From Acidobacteriota bacterium (GTDB lineage Bacteria > Acidobacteriota > Terriglobia > Terriglobales > Acidobacteriaceae), in assembly GCA_021780095.1 (NCBI GenBank), contig JAJXZK010000184.1:1-10749 (forward strand): a stretch of 10,749 nt of DNA, read 5' to 3'. Below the pieces are notes generated by a model, which saw only the letters and a list, made by a program, of their open reading frames with translations, had not been told where the DNA came from and ran no database searches. Below are positions 1-7,120 of this stretch, piece by piece (position 1 is the stretch's first letter; each line of letters opens with the position of its first letter). The translations under genes and the position numbers were made by a program.

Positions 1-707
1 TGGACTTCCTTTACATCTTGCCGCACGATGGAAAAGCCAACCTCCTTCACTAGCTGCGCCGCTCGCACGGCATCGAACACATGATGATGCATGGCGCGGA
101 ACTCCGCATTTTTCAGGCATCGTTCCTTAAATTGCTCCGGCGTTCCGGCTGGCAGATCGCGTGACAAGTCGTGAAGCGCAAGAATTTCATCCAGATGAAA
201 AAGGTCTGTCTCCGGCGTGTCACGCTCAAAATCCTGCCGTAGATGGTCCATCGACGTTACTGGCCGTCGCCAGTCGAAGCTAAACTCGCGGTTGGGAAGG
301 ACTAGCAGCAGAAAGCCGCCTTCTCGAATTACTCGTTTCCATTCCAGAAGCGCCTTCATTGGGTTGGCTAGATGTTCCAGAGAATGCGATGAGATCAGGC
401 AATCGTAGGACTGATCGTCGACCGGCAACGCCGTCCCTTCACAGATCAGCGTCTTTCTCAGTTGCACTGCCTGGCTCTGCCACAGAGTATTCGTCGAGTA
501 ATTGACGTTGTCCACGCATTCAAGACAACTGTAGATGGGTAGTTCTCCGTCGACGCCAAAAAGATTGCTGGGGCCTCCTATCTCGATAGCGCGCATCTTT
601 TTCAGGCAGTCCCGATAAGGCCTCGCCCGGCGGCCTGCCTCGAGGCGCCAAATCAAACGCCGACCCGAGGGGCCCATCATCTTCCCGATCACTTTTCTTA
701 GAGGCAT
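1..707 (-). CDS. SAM-dependent methyltransferase, class I (partial, C-terminus beyond left edge)
   Basis: I translated this by hand from the minus strand; 235 codons are visible and the reading frame is still open at base 1. The protein starts MPLRKVIGKMMGPSG. Residues 41-47 (IEIGGPS) sit where the glycine-rich SAM-binding loop is expected. Residues 101-113 (YDCLISSHSLEHL) match the motif after strand 4 of class I methyltransferases, and VIREGGFLLLVLPN follows as the next helix-strand unit. The start codon at 707 lies one base after the stop of the upstream glycosyltransferase (TGA-C-ATG), so translation is probably coupled. A methyltransferase at this place in a polysaccharide operon probably O-methylates a sugar, either as a decoration or as a chain-end cap. 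The acceptor cannot be read from the sequence. Family assignment is secure; substrate is unknown. Confidence 0.85.
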   Translation of the reverse strand, partial: MPLRKVIGKMMGPSGRRLIWRLEAGRRARPYRDCLKKMRAIEIGGPSNLFGVDGELPIYSCLECVDNVNYSTNTLWQSQAVQLRKTLICEGTALPVDDQSYDCLISSHSLEHLANPMKALLEWKRVIREGGFLLLVLPNREFSFDWRRPVTSMDHLRQDFERDTPETDLFHLDEILALHDLSRDLPAGTPEQFKERCLKNAEFRAMHHHVFDAVRAAQLVKEVGFSIVRQDVKEV

Positions 708-708
708 G

Positions 709-1518
709 TCATCGTTCCGGCCACGATCTTCCAATTAGAGACAACAGGTACACGAGCCCACGTTTCGTCGCCCGCCGTAATGCCTGATAGTGGGGCCACA
801 GAAATGCGACAGGGACATACGATGCGCCAAAATTGAGGCGAACAATGCGATAAACCTCCCGGAAGTTGCGCGTATCGGCCGAAATACCATCGGTTCGATG
901 ATATGAAACAATTTCGTCGGAAAGGACTACGCTTGCTCCTCTCTTTAGCATGCGCTGATTGAGATCAAAGTCTGCGTACACTCGATGCCGCGTGTCATAA
1001 ATGAGCTGCGGGCTGCGACGATAAAACGTGCCCTGGTGGTGCCAGGTGTTGACGAAGCGAAGGACAAATCCGGTCTGTGGACGGAAAATAACTCCCGTGT
1101 CCGTTTCAACGGCAAAGGAAGCGACATCGACATGCTCGCGGAGACACGCGGCAAGGGTCTCGCTGGGGATGAATTTCAGTGTGTCGCCGGCATTGAGATG
1201 CAGAATATATTCTCCGCGGGCCGCTGCAATGCCTTTGTTCATGGCGTCGTATATGCCGGAGTCCGGCTCGCTCAGCCAATAGTCGATTTTGTCGTTCCAT
1301 TGCTGCAGGACCTCGACCGTGCCATCGTGTGAGCCGCCGTCGATCACGATCAACTCAAGCTCGCGACGATCGAATGCGGAAATGTTTTCCAACAGGCGAA
1401 TGCATTCCGCCCGATCATTAAAGACGACGACGATGACGGAAACCAAGCGCTGTTCTTGGCGACCTGACCCACGAATTCGACGACCCCCTTCGAATCGTTC
1501 GATTTTGTCTGCGCACAT
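709..1518 (-). CDS. Family 2 glycosyltransferase, WcaE-like
   Basis: This 269-residue protein has a GT-A fold. Its first strand is SVIVVVFND (27-35), followed by VIDGGSHDGT (58-67), the nucleotide-binding part of GT2 enzymes. SEPDSGIYDAMNKGI (83-97) and LHLNAGD (106-112) come next. In WcaE-like enzymes the NAGD or NSGD form commonly replaces the usual DxD metal site, so this is probably not a defect. HHQGTFYRR (160-168) and YADFDLNQRML (181-191) are further hallmarks of this subgroup. It probably transfers one sugar onto the lipid-linked repeat unit at the cytoplasmic membrane; donor and acceptor are unknown. A Shine-Dalgarno-like GAGG lies six bases before the ATG, which supports this start. 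It lies 45 bp after the preceding gene and one base before the methyltransferase. Confidence 0.92.
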   Translation of the reverse strand: MCADKIERFEGGRRIRGSGRQEQRLVSVIVVVFNDRAECIRLLENISAFDRRELELIVIDGGSHDGTVEVLQQWNDKIDYWLSEPDSGIYDAMNKGIAAARGEYILHLNAGDTLKFIPSETLAACLREHVDVASFAVETDTGVIFRPQTGFVLRFVNTWHHQGTFYRRSPQLIYDTRHRVYADFDLNQRMLKRGASVVLSDEIVSYHRTDGISADTRNFREVYRIVRLNFGASYVPVAFLWPHYQALRRATKRGLVYLLSLIGRSWPER

Positions 1519-1563
1519 TGAATGCCTCAGGAAAGCTTTCGGGGATACAGTCGTATCGGCCTC

Positions 1564-2397
1564 TCATCGCCTAGCTTTAGCAAGGAGGTTTGTTCTGAAT
1601 CCTGCGAATCCGCAGACAACTTTTCGCCAAAGTGTCTGCGCTCGATACATCACCGGTCCAATGGCAAATGTCTCGCTGGACGTGCCGGAGACCCCACGAA
1701 GGCGAATTACTACAGGGTTGTAGGGTATCTCGGCTACCTTTGCGATTGATGCGTAATAGGCGTTCTCCAAAAAGACGCCCTTCGAATCATCGACTTTCTT
1801 GTAGGCGTTTCTCAGGTTCGCTTCCCAAAAATTCTTTGACGTGAAATAAAATCTCGTATCCACGAAATTGGAACTCCCGCGGGGAACGTCGAAATAAAAT
1901 TGCTGCGAGTCAGCATGTTCCACGCAATCAAGGTAGTTCTCTACGATGATTTTTCCTGTGCATTTGAAGAATCCTTCGCATGCTGCCAAAATTGATGATT
2001 TTCCCAGCGCGATATCGAGCGCGTAGCCCTCACCAAATCCTTTCCCACACCGGGCGATAGATTCATTGTCGTTTTCGATTGCGATATATTCCAATCGTTT
2101 CCCACAGGATCGGGCCAGCGCGGTTAGGGGCTCCGAAAGCGTCTCATCCCCCGTTGTCTCCACCACGACGATTTTGGCAAACTCAGATCTACATATCCAC
2201 CATGTGATCGCATAGATGGTTTCGCGAGTTCGCAGATCCCCCTTCTTCAGGGCAAGATAGGGAACGTCGGATTTCGGGGAGAACGCCGTCGTTACGACTA
2301 AAGGGAGGTCAATCGGCGAATATGAAGCTCTTGTCATAGGCGTTTGATCAACTGTCTCAAATTCGGCGTCCCTTTGAGCCAAAAAGCGACCGCACAT
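1564..2397 (-). CDS. Unrecognised polysaccharide-locus protein, possibly a glycosyltransferase
   Basis: I do not recognise the family with certainty. The 277-residue frame has a Rossmann-like opening, LPLVVTTAFSP (31-41), then KIVVVETTGDE (75-85), which recalls the strand and loop that hold the nucleotide in GT-A enzymes. A GKGFGEGYALDIAL segment (118-131) and FFKCTGKIIVENY (143-155) follow. This arrangement (a GxGE segment, then an F-K-x-T-G-x strand) occurs, from memory, in uncharacterised proteins of O-antigen and capsule loci. VDTRFYFTSKNFW (179-191) may form the rest of the active site. There is no clear signal peptide or membrane helix. Position between two GT2 genes supports a sugar-transfer role, which is inference. 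The start is uncertain: the 2397 start overlaps the preceding gene by 41 bp, whereas Met21 at 2337 would give 257 residues and a 19-bp gap. Neither has a convincing ribosome binding site. Confidence 0.62.
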   Translation of the reverse strand: MCGRFLAQRDAEFETVDQTPMTRASYSPIDLPLVVTTAFSPKSDVPYLALKKGDLRTRETIYAITWWICRSEFAKIVVVETTGDETLSEPLTALARSCGKRLEYIAIENDNESIARCGKGFGEGYALDIALGKSSILAACEGFFKCTGKIIVENYLDCVEHADSQQFYFDVPRGSSNFVDTRFYFTSKNFWEANLRNAYKKVDDSKGVFLENAYYASIAKVAEIPYNPVVIRLRGVSGTSSETFAIGPVMYRAQTLWRKVVCGFAGFRTNLLAKARR

Positions 2398-3364
2398 CGA
2401 GTAGGTTAAAGAGGCGTCTCGTAACGTGCCTGATAAGGGGCGTTTTATCCGCAGCCTTTAGTACCGACCATTTTTTTCTAGCCGGAAAATGGGGATTTAC
2501 TATCAAAAGGTAGGCTAGCGACGTGGTTGCATTTTTCCATTTGGAGATTAGGTCGTTGTCTTTACAGAAGCACTCTTCTCGTTTGATCAGAAGAAATAAC
2601 GGGTACAGGAGACCACCTGCGACAGTTCTTGCGGTGTTTGAGCCGTGCATTCGATATAGAGCTAGTGGTTCGTTGATCAGCCAAAACCGTTTAGTCTTTG
2701 AAAGCTTGAGCCACATTTCCCAGTCTTCCACTACATTTCCTGGAGTCCATCCGCCAGCTTGGACAATGGCCGCCGTTCGTACGACGTTCGACATAGCGGG
2801 AAGGTAATTTCCGGAAATCAGGCTCGCGTAGGTTCCAAAATCTTCACCCCGATAGTTAAGTCCCCTACCTCGCGTGTAGAAGTCCAGAAAATTATCGCAG
2901 GCCTCCGTACTGTTGCTATCCGTAACTGAGCCATCGACGCCTAGACAAATTCGGTGTCCCTCCGCGTCGATGAACAACGCGTTGCCGAAGGCGGCGGCGT
3001 AGGTTGGGCCTTTTTCTTCCAGGGCGGCGACCAGCACTTCGATCTTTTCCGGCAGCGCGACGTCGTCGGAGGCGAGTGCCGAAAGATACTCCCCCTGAGC
3101 CCAGGCGAGAGCCTGATTCAAGGTAGCGGATAAGCCGATGTTCTCCCGGTTGATGTATTCGAAGCGGACGAATCTCTGCCTGCATTCCTCGATGAGAGGC
3201 AGGATCATTTCGTGCGAGCGGTCTTTGGATCCGTCGTTGATCACGATCAGTTCGAGATTGGCGTAGGTCTGCGCGATGATGCTGCGAATGCTCTCGACAA
3301 CGTATTTCTCGTGGTTGTAGACGGGGATGACAGCCGTGACCAGGGGCATGTTTTGTTGATTCAT
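2357..3364 (-). CDS. Family 2 glycosyltransferase
   Basis: This 335-residue GT2 enzyme begins PLVTAVIPVYNHEKYV (7-22), a textbook first strand. VINDGSKDRS (41-50) binds the nucleotide, NRENIGLSATLNQAL (72-86) follows, and LASDD (97-101) supplies the DxD-type metal site. EDWEMWLKLS (213-222) is the usual ED catalytic-base motif, and the C-terminal segment ending near RMHGSNTA (238-245) is typical of capsule and O-antigen transferases. It should add a sugar to the lipid-linked intermediate on the cytoplasmic face. GAGGA lies ten bases before the ATG at 3364; Met6 is a possible alternative start. It follows the flippase gene after 43 bp. GC falls along the gene, from about 52-65% in the 5' half to about 43-50% near its end, unlike the much richer flippase upstream. 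Confidence 0.93.
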   Translation of the reverse strand: MNQQNMPLVTAVIPVYNHEKYVVESIRSIIAQTYANLELIVINDGSKDRSHEMILPLIEECRQRFVRFEYINRENIGLSATLNQALAWAQGEYLSALASDDVALPEKIEVLVAALEEKGPTYAAAFGNALFIDAEGHRICLGVDGSVTDSNSTEACDNFLDFYTRGRGLNYRGEDFGTYASLISGNYLPAMSNVVRTAAIVQAGGWTPGNVVEDWEMWLKLSKTKRFWLINEPLALYRMHGSNTARTVAGGLLYPLFLLIKREECFCKDNDLISKWKNATTSLAYLLIVNPHFPARKKWSVLKAADKTPLIRHVTRRLFNLLDVRSLFGSKGRRI

Positions 3365-3407
3365 CTGTGAGCTGTCCTCATCGGCATACGCGCAGTGCGA
3401 TACATCA

Positions 3408-4919
3408 TCAGTGTTGGATGCCGAGGCGGGCGGTTACTTTTCGTGCCATTACGCCGATGCGTCCCACAAAGCCTCCGAGGTCGCTCATATGGGAGAGCCG
3501 GCCCAGCGCGTGGATGGCGAACAGCAGCGAAGCCGCACATCCAATGATAGCTCCCCAGCGGGAGAAGTGGACCAGCAGATCGACAGCGATGCAGGCGCCG
3601 AAGGTGGCCGTCAGCATGCGAACGACCGACGGCGACCAGTGGAAGCCGACGCGACGTCGACCGAGCCAATAGACCAGCGGCAGGTAGTAGGCATAGCAAG
3701 CCAGGAAGGCGATGCCGGTGATATCGAGACCGGCCACGCGCAACAGAACGGCGACGGTGATGCCGAGAATCAGCAGGGCGGAAACTTCTGTCCAGAGAAA
3801 GGTTTTGCCATCGCCGGCGGCAAGGAAAAGAAAGCCGAGCGGCCAGGAGGCAATTTTGAGCACGTCGCTCAGAATTTGCCAGCGCAGGACTTCGACAGCC
3901 GGAGCAAAGGCGGCCGTATAGAGGATTCGAATCACCCAGGGAGCCAGCGCCATCATGGCCAGAAATACGGGCGCTCCCAGCAGCAGTGCGATTTCCGTTT
4001 GATGGTTGACGAGATGGACGGTGGCGGTCTTGTCCTGGATGGTTCCGGTGAGGCGCGGATAATAATCGGCAGCCATGGCCGCCAGGATGAAGTCAATATA
4101 TTGCTGCGAGATGGTCCATGAAGCCTGAAACTGACCGAGCGGTTCCGTGCCCAGGACATTGCCCACATCGACGCGGATCCAGAGCTGGATGAGATAAGTC
4201 GCGACGGTGGCCCCCATGAACGCCACTCCAATGCGCAGCAGGGTTTGCCACTGATGGGTCATTTCCGGAACAGAGATGCTGAAGTTGCCGGCGCGCGGCA
4301 AGCGGGAGGCGTACCACCAGCTGAGCAGAAAGCTGGCGATGGGCGTGAGCAGTACAAAAAAGACAAGAGCGGATTCGCCCCACTTCCAGATCACGGCGAT
4401 GCCGACTACGGTATTGAGCAATGCGCCATAGACGGAGGCGCGGGCCAGATCGCCAATGCGGCGCATGCCCTGGATCAAAGCGCCTTGCGATGCGGCGATC
4501 ACGGTAAGCGCGACGCCGATGGCAAGCCAGCCGACGACATCGGCATGGGCGGTGCTGCCCAGGACGCGCGCAGCCAGCGGACGGCGAAGCATCCAGACGA
4601 TGAGTGCGCCCAGCGAGCCAAGCACCACAGTCGCCCAAAAAAGAGCACGGCGGGCGATGGCGAGGGTGCGGGCATCATCTTTCGCATTCGCTTCGGCGAT
4701 CTGCCGGGTGCCGACGGTGTTCACGCCCATGGTGGCGATGGAAGAGGCTGTTTCCATCAGCCCGCGGTACAGGCTGACCAGGCCCACGCCGGTCGGACCC
4801 AGCAAAACCGCCAGCACCTTGGTGCGAATGAGTCCGATGGCGATGTTGAGAAACGACGCACCTCCAATGATGGAGGAGCTTTTCAAGATTCGCCGGTAGG
4901 AGGCGGAGGTATCGCTCAT
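3408..4919 (-). CDS. wzx: Wzx-type polysaccharide flippase (O-antigen translocase family)
   Basis: A 503-residue polytopic membrane protein with about twelve hydrophobic segments, the usual size and topology of MOP/PST-superfamily flippases. The N-terminus ([20 protein letters not shown], 15-34) is the first membrane helix, and [13 protein letters not shown] just after it is characteristic of the O-antigen translocase (WzxE-like) subgroup. A DYYPRL motif in the middle of the protein is also typical. It moves the undecaprenyl-diphosphate-linked repeat unit from the cytoplasmic to the outer leaflet. Its ATG overlaps the aminotransferase stop by 4 bp (ATGA, 4916-4919), so the two are probably translationally coupled. 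GC is about 60-70% in the lines counted, higher than the glycosyltransferase genes after it. A flippase implies a Wzx/Wzy-type or related assembly route, but no polymerase is in the window. Confidence 0.92.
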   Translation of the reverse strand: MSDTSASYRRILKSSSIIGGASFLNIAIGLIRTKVLAVLLGPTGVGLVSLYRGLMETASSIATMGVNTVGTRQIAEANAKDDARTLAIARRALFWATVVLGSLGALIVWMLRRPLAARVLGSTAHADVVGWLAIGVALTVIAASQGALIQGMRRIGDLARASVYGALLNTVVGIAVIWKWGESALVFFVLLTPIASFLLSWWYASRLPRAGNFSISVPEMTHQWQTLLRIGVAFMGATVATYLIQLWIRVDVGNVLGTEPLGQFQASWTISQQYIDFILAAMAADYYPRLTGTIQDKTATVHLVNHQTEIALLLGAPVFLAMMALAPWVIRILYTAAFAPAVEVLRWQILSDVLKIASWPLGFLFLAAGDGKTFLWTEVSALLILGITVAVLLRVAGLDITGIAFLACYAYYLPLVYWLGRRRVGFHWSPSVVRMLTATFGACIAVDLLVHFSRWGAIIGCAASLLFAIHALGRLSHMSDLGGFVGRIGVMARKVTARLGIQH

Positions 4920-6034
4920 AGGCGGGCCGCGAACTTGCGCGCGGCATCCTGCAGCACTGCGATGACTCGATCCACATCCTTGTCGCCAAGCTGCGGGCCC
5001 AGGGGAAGACTGAGTAGCTGATTCGCCATCCGCTCCGCGATGGGAAATTGTCCCACTGCAAGGCGTGACTCGGCGTACGCCTGCTGCAAGTGTGGCGGAA
5101 TGGGGTAGTGGATGAGGGTGCCGATTCCGGCGTCGGTGAGGATTTGTTGCAGTCGATTGCGCTGCGGATGCTGCACGACATAAAGATGCCAGGCCGGTTC
5201 AGCCCAGGCGGGGACGGCGGGAAGGATCAGGCCGGTGCCTTGTAGCGCCGCAGCATAGCGAGCGGCAATTTTCGCGCGGCGAAGGTTCCACTGATCCAGA
5301 TGCCTCAGCTTGACGCGCAAGGCGGCGGCTTGCACGGGATCAAGGCGGCTGTTGTAACCTTTCACCTCATTCACATACTTCACACGCGAACCGTAATTGC
5401 GCAGCACGCGAATGCGGTCGGCGAAATCGGCGTTGTTGCTGGTGATTGCGCCGGCATCGCCCAGCGCGCCAAGATTTTTTCCGGGATAGAAACTCCATGC
5501 GACCACATCGCCATGGCCACCCAAGCGCTTGCCTTTGTAGCGCGCGCCGTGGGCCTGGGCCGCGTCTTCCAGCACCAGCAGACCATGCTTGTGCGCCATG
5601 GCAAGGATGGGGTCCAGATCAGCGGGCTGTCCGTAGAGATGCACCGGCAAAATCGCCCGCGTACGCGGCGTAATGGCGGCTTCAATTCTTGCTGGGTCCA
5701 GGTTGTACGTCGCCTCGACGGGTTCTACCGGGACCGGAGTCGCTCCGCATTGGCTGACTGCCAGCCAGGTGGCGATGTAGGTATTCGTCGGCACGATGAC
5801 TTCATCGCCCGCGCCGATTTCCATGGCGAGCAACGCCAGATGCAGCGCATCGAGCCCGTTGGCTACACCGACGCAATGCTGCGTGCCGGTGTACGCGGCG
5901 AACTCCGCCTCGAAGGCGTCCACATCCTCGCCGCCGATATACCAGCCGGAGCGCAAGGAAGCGAGGATCGCGGCTTCAATCTCAGACTGAATTTCCCGGT
6001 AGGCAGCCCCCACGTCAAGAAACGGCACACTCAT
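4916..6034 (-). CDS. fdtB/qdtB: dTDP-3-keto-6-deoxyhexose aminotransferase, PLP-dependent (DegT/DnrJ/EryC1/StrS family)
   Basis: A 372-residue sugar aminotransferase of usual family length. [10 protein letters not shown] (3-12) opens the protein, [11 protein letters not shown] (58-68) binds the PLP phosphate, and EDAAQAHGA (156-164) holds the aspartate that contacts the PLP ring nitrogen. [14 protein letters not shown] (182-195) carries the PLP-binding lysine, K186. [12 protein letters not shown] (226-237) is another family block. With a 3,4-ketoisomerase gene directly upstream, the expected reaction is glutamate-dependent amination at C3 of a dTDP-3-keto-6-deoxyhexose, giving dTDP-Fuc3N or dTDP-Qui3N. 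It overlaps the ketoisomerase by 4 bp (6031-6034) and the flippase by 4 bp. The family is certain. C3 specificity rests on the neighbour, since other members aminate C4. Confidence 0.95.
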   Translation of the reverse strand: MSVPFLDVGAAYREIQSEIEAAILASLRSGWYIGGEDVDAFEAEFAAYTGTQHCVGVANGLDALHLALLAMEIGAGDEVIVPTNTYIATWLAVSQCGATPVPVEPVEATYNLDPARIEAAITPRTRAILPVHLYGQPADLDPILAMAHKHGLLVLEDAAQAHGARYKGKRLGGHGDVVAWSFYPGKNLGALGDAGAITSNNADFADRIRVLRNYGSRVKYVNEVKGYNSRLDPVQAAALRVKLRHLDQWNLRRAKIAARYAAALQGTGLILPAVPAWAEPAWHLYVVQHPQRNRLQQILTDAGIGTLIHYPIPPHLQQAYAESRLAVGQFPIAERMANQLLSLPLGPQLGDKDVDRVIAVLQDAARKFAARL

Positions 6035-6441
6035 TGGGCACTCCGCGCGGCGAGAAAATCATCGTAATTGCGGTAGTAGTCGGCTTCGTCGTACTTGTTG
6101 GACGCCAGCACCATGCAAACCGAGCCGGAGGAGAAATTGTCGAGCTCTCGCCAGATCATGGGGCAAACATACAGGCCGTTGTAGGAGCGGTTCAAATGGA
6201 TGCGGCGTTTTTCGATGCCGTCGTCGAGGACCACATCGAAGCTTCCTGACATGGCAATGATGAGCTGATGCAGCGCCTTATGCGCGTGACCGCCCCGCTC
6301 CGCGCCACCGGGTACGTCGTACAGGTAATACACGCGCTGGATAGCAAAAGGGATATGTTGGCCGCCTTCAATGAAGGTCAGGTTTCCCCGTGGATCGGAA
6401 ATCTTCGGAAGTTCGACGATTTTACAAAGATCGATTTTCAT
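6031..6441 (-). CDS. fdtA/qdtA: dTDP-4-keto-6-deoxyglucose 3,4-ketoisomerase (FdtA/QdtA, WxcM-like cupin)
   Basis: A 136-residue single-domain cupin, the normal length of the family. It should convert dTDP-4-keto-6-deoxyglucose to the 3-keto isomer, the substrate of the next gene's aminotransferase. [12 protein letters not shown] (15-26) and [17 protein letters not shown] (30-46) are diagnostic blocks, and RGGHAHK (49-55) supplies the two histidines, H52 and H54, expected to be catalytic. [10 protein letters not shown] (91-100) and [20 protein letters not shown] (110-129) complete the match. R18 aligns with the FdtA-type residue while R98 aligns with the QdtA-type one, so C4 stereochemistry (galacto or gluco) is unclear. 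There is no strong ribosome binding site; the gene starts 9 bp after the acetyltransferase stop and ends inside the aminotransferase start. Confidence 0.93.
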   Translation of the reverse strand: MKIDLCKIVELPKISDPRGNLTFIEGGQHIPFAIQRVYYLYDVPGGAERGGHAHKALHQLIIAMSGSFDVVLDDGIEKRRIHLNRSYNGLYVCPMIWRELDNFSSGSVCMVLASNKYDEADYYRNYDDFLAARSAQ

Positions 6442-6450
6442 TAACCGGAT

Positions 6451-6933
6451 TCAACTTTCGAGAAATCGCACATGCCTGGCCGGGTTGCCCTGCACAAGAC
6501 TTCTCGGAGCAACGTTTTTGGTGACAACAGCCCCAGCTCCGACCATCGCTCCCTGGCCAATCACGATGCCCGGCAGGATAACAGCCCCGGCTCCGATCGA
6601 GGCTCCGGTCTCAATGGTCGTTTCCGCAAATTTTGCGGGATGCTGCTTGCTTCGGGGAAATTTGTCATTCGTGAAGGTGGCGTTCGGTCCGATAAACACG
6701 TCGTCGCCCACGCGCAGACCATCCCATAACTGAACCCCGCTCTTCACCGTGACCCGGTTGCCCAGGATCACATCATTTTCAATCAGTACGTGGGAGCAGA
6801 TGTTGCAGTCAGCGCCAATTTTGGCTCCGGAAAGAATGACAACGTATTGCCACACTCTTGTGCCTTCCCCGATGGAGACGGAAGATACTTCGGCCGACTC
6901 ATGAATTAGAGTTTTGTTGAGAGTCCTCTCCAT
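6451..6933 (-). CDS. qdtC/fdtC: Sugar-nucleotide N-acetyltransferase, left-handed beta-helix (QdtC/FdtC/WlbB-like)
   Basis: A 160-residue protein built almost wholly of hexapeptide repeats, for example [15 protein letters not shown] (19-33), [15 protein letters not shown] (37-51) and [20 protein letters not shown] (111-130). [17 protein letters not shown] (79-95) is the signature of the WbpD/WlbB/QdtC group, which acetylates C3 amino groups of nucleotide sugars with acetyl-CoA. Its likely substrate here is dTDP-3-amino-3,6-dideoxyhexose made by the next two genes, so it catalyses the last step even though it is first in the operon. The ATG at 6933 has AGGGG a few bases upstream. It lacks the extra C-terminal domain of the longer QdtC proteins and is closer in length to WlbB. 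The acyl group is assumed to be acetyl. Confidence 0.93.
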   Translation of the reverse strand: MERTLNKTLIHESAEVSSVSIGEGTRVWQYVVILSGAKIGADCNICSHVLIENDVILGNRVTVKSGVQLWDGLRVGDDVFIGPNATFTNDKFPRSKQHPAKFAETTIETGASIGAGAVILPGIVIGQGAMVGAGAVVTKNVAPRSLVQGNPARHVRFLES

Positions 6934-6953
6934 TACACCCCTGGCTGCGACTT

Positions 6954-6966
6954 GCCCAATTTGGGC
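6954..6966. promoter_or_regulatory. 13-bp perfect palindrome upstream of the main operon
   Basis: GCCCAA and TTGGGC are perfectly inverted around a single T. The site lies 20 bases before the acetyltransferase ATG, in the expected 5' leader of the sugar operon. It could be a protein operator or a small RNA hairpin. The one-base spacer leaves no room for a normal RNA loop without opening the inner pairs, so a DNA-binding site is the better guess. Function is not shown. Confidence 0.25.
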
Positions 6967-6981
6967 CTGGTTATCCCCATC

Positions 6982-7009
6982 AGTGTATCTGTTCCTCGAA
7001 CCGCGGAAA
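6982..7009 (-). promoter_or_regulatory. Weak candidate promoter of the main polysaccharide operon
   Basis: Read on the minus strand, TTTCCG (7009-7004) and TACACT (6987-6982) are separated by 16 bases. This is a poor sigma-70 match, three of six and four of six positions. It is the best pair I found upstream of the eight-gene operon and would place the transcription start just upstream of the palindrome. Treat it as a guess. Confidence 0.2.
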
Positions 7010-7038
7010 GAGATTAAGAAATCCTGAACGCGGCGAGC

Positions 7039-7066
7039 TTCCGAGCACCCTTGCTGTCACTATAAT
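7039..7066 (+). promoter_or_regulatory. Candidate sigma-70 promoter of the acyltransferase gene
   Basis: TATAAT at 7061-7066 is a perfect -10 consensus. The best -35 at suitable spacing is TTCCGA (7039-7044), 16 bases upstream and only three of six positions. Transcription would start near 7073, leaving a leader of about 48 bases before the TTG start codon. A poor -35 with a perfect -10 suggests either an activator or an ordinary weak promoter. Confidence 0.4.
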
Positions 7067-7077
7067 CTGAGTGGTGA

Positions 7078-7100
7078 AAAGCGTCGGATCGCCCGACTTT
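7078..7100 (+). other. Hairpin in the acyltransferase mRNA leader
   Basis: GTCGG (7083-7087) pairs with CCGAC (7093-7097) around the five-base loop ATCGC, and AAAG/CTTT pairing can extend the stem across a two-base bulge. It lies between the candidate promoter and the start codon, a few bases before the purine-rich AAAAGAG that probably serves as ribosome binding site. There is no T-run of terminator type. It may tune translation or be chance. Confidence 0.3.
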
Positions 7101-7120
7101 CATGAAAAGAGCCGCGGCCT

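Noticed and set aside
3411..4121. 236-residue plus-strand open frame opposite the flippase
   Set aside because: It is rich in Gly, Asp, Gln and Ala with no domain, and is the antisense reading of a GC-rich membrane gene whose product is clearly recognisable.
4245..5021. 258-residue plus-strand open frame opposite the flippase and the aminotransferase end
   Set aside because: It spans the junction of two convincing minus-strand genes and has low-complexity, charged composition with no motif.
5300..6067. 255-residue plus-strand open frame opposite the aminotransferase
   Set aside because: The minus-strand frame has all PLP-enzyme motifs; the plus-strand frame has none.
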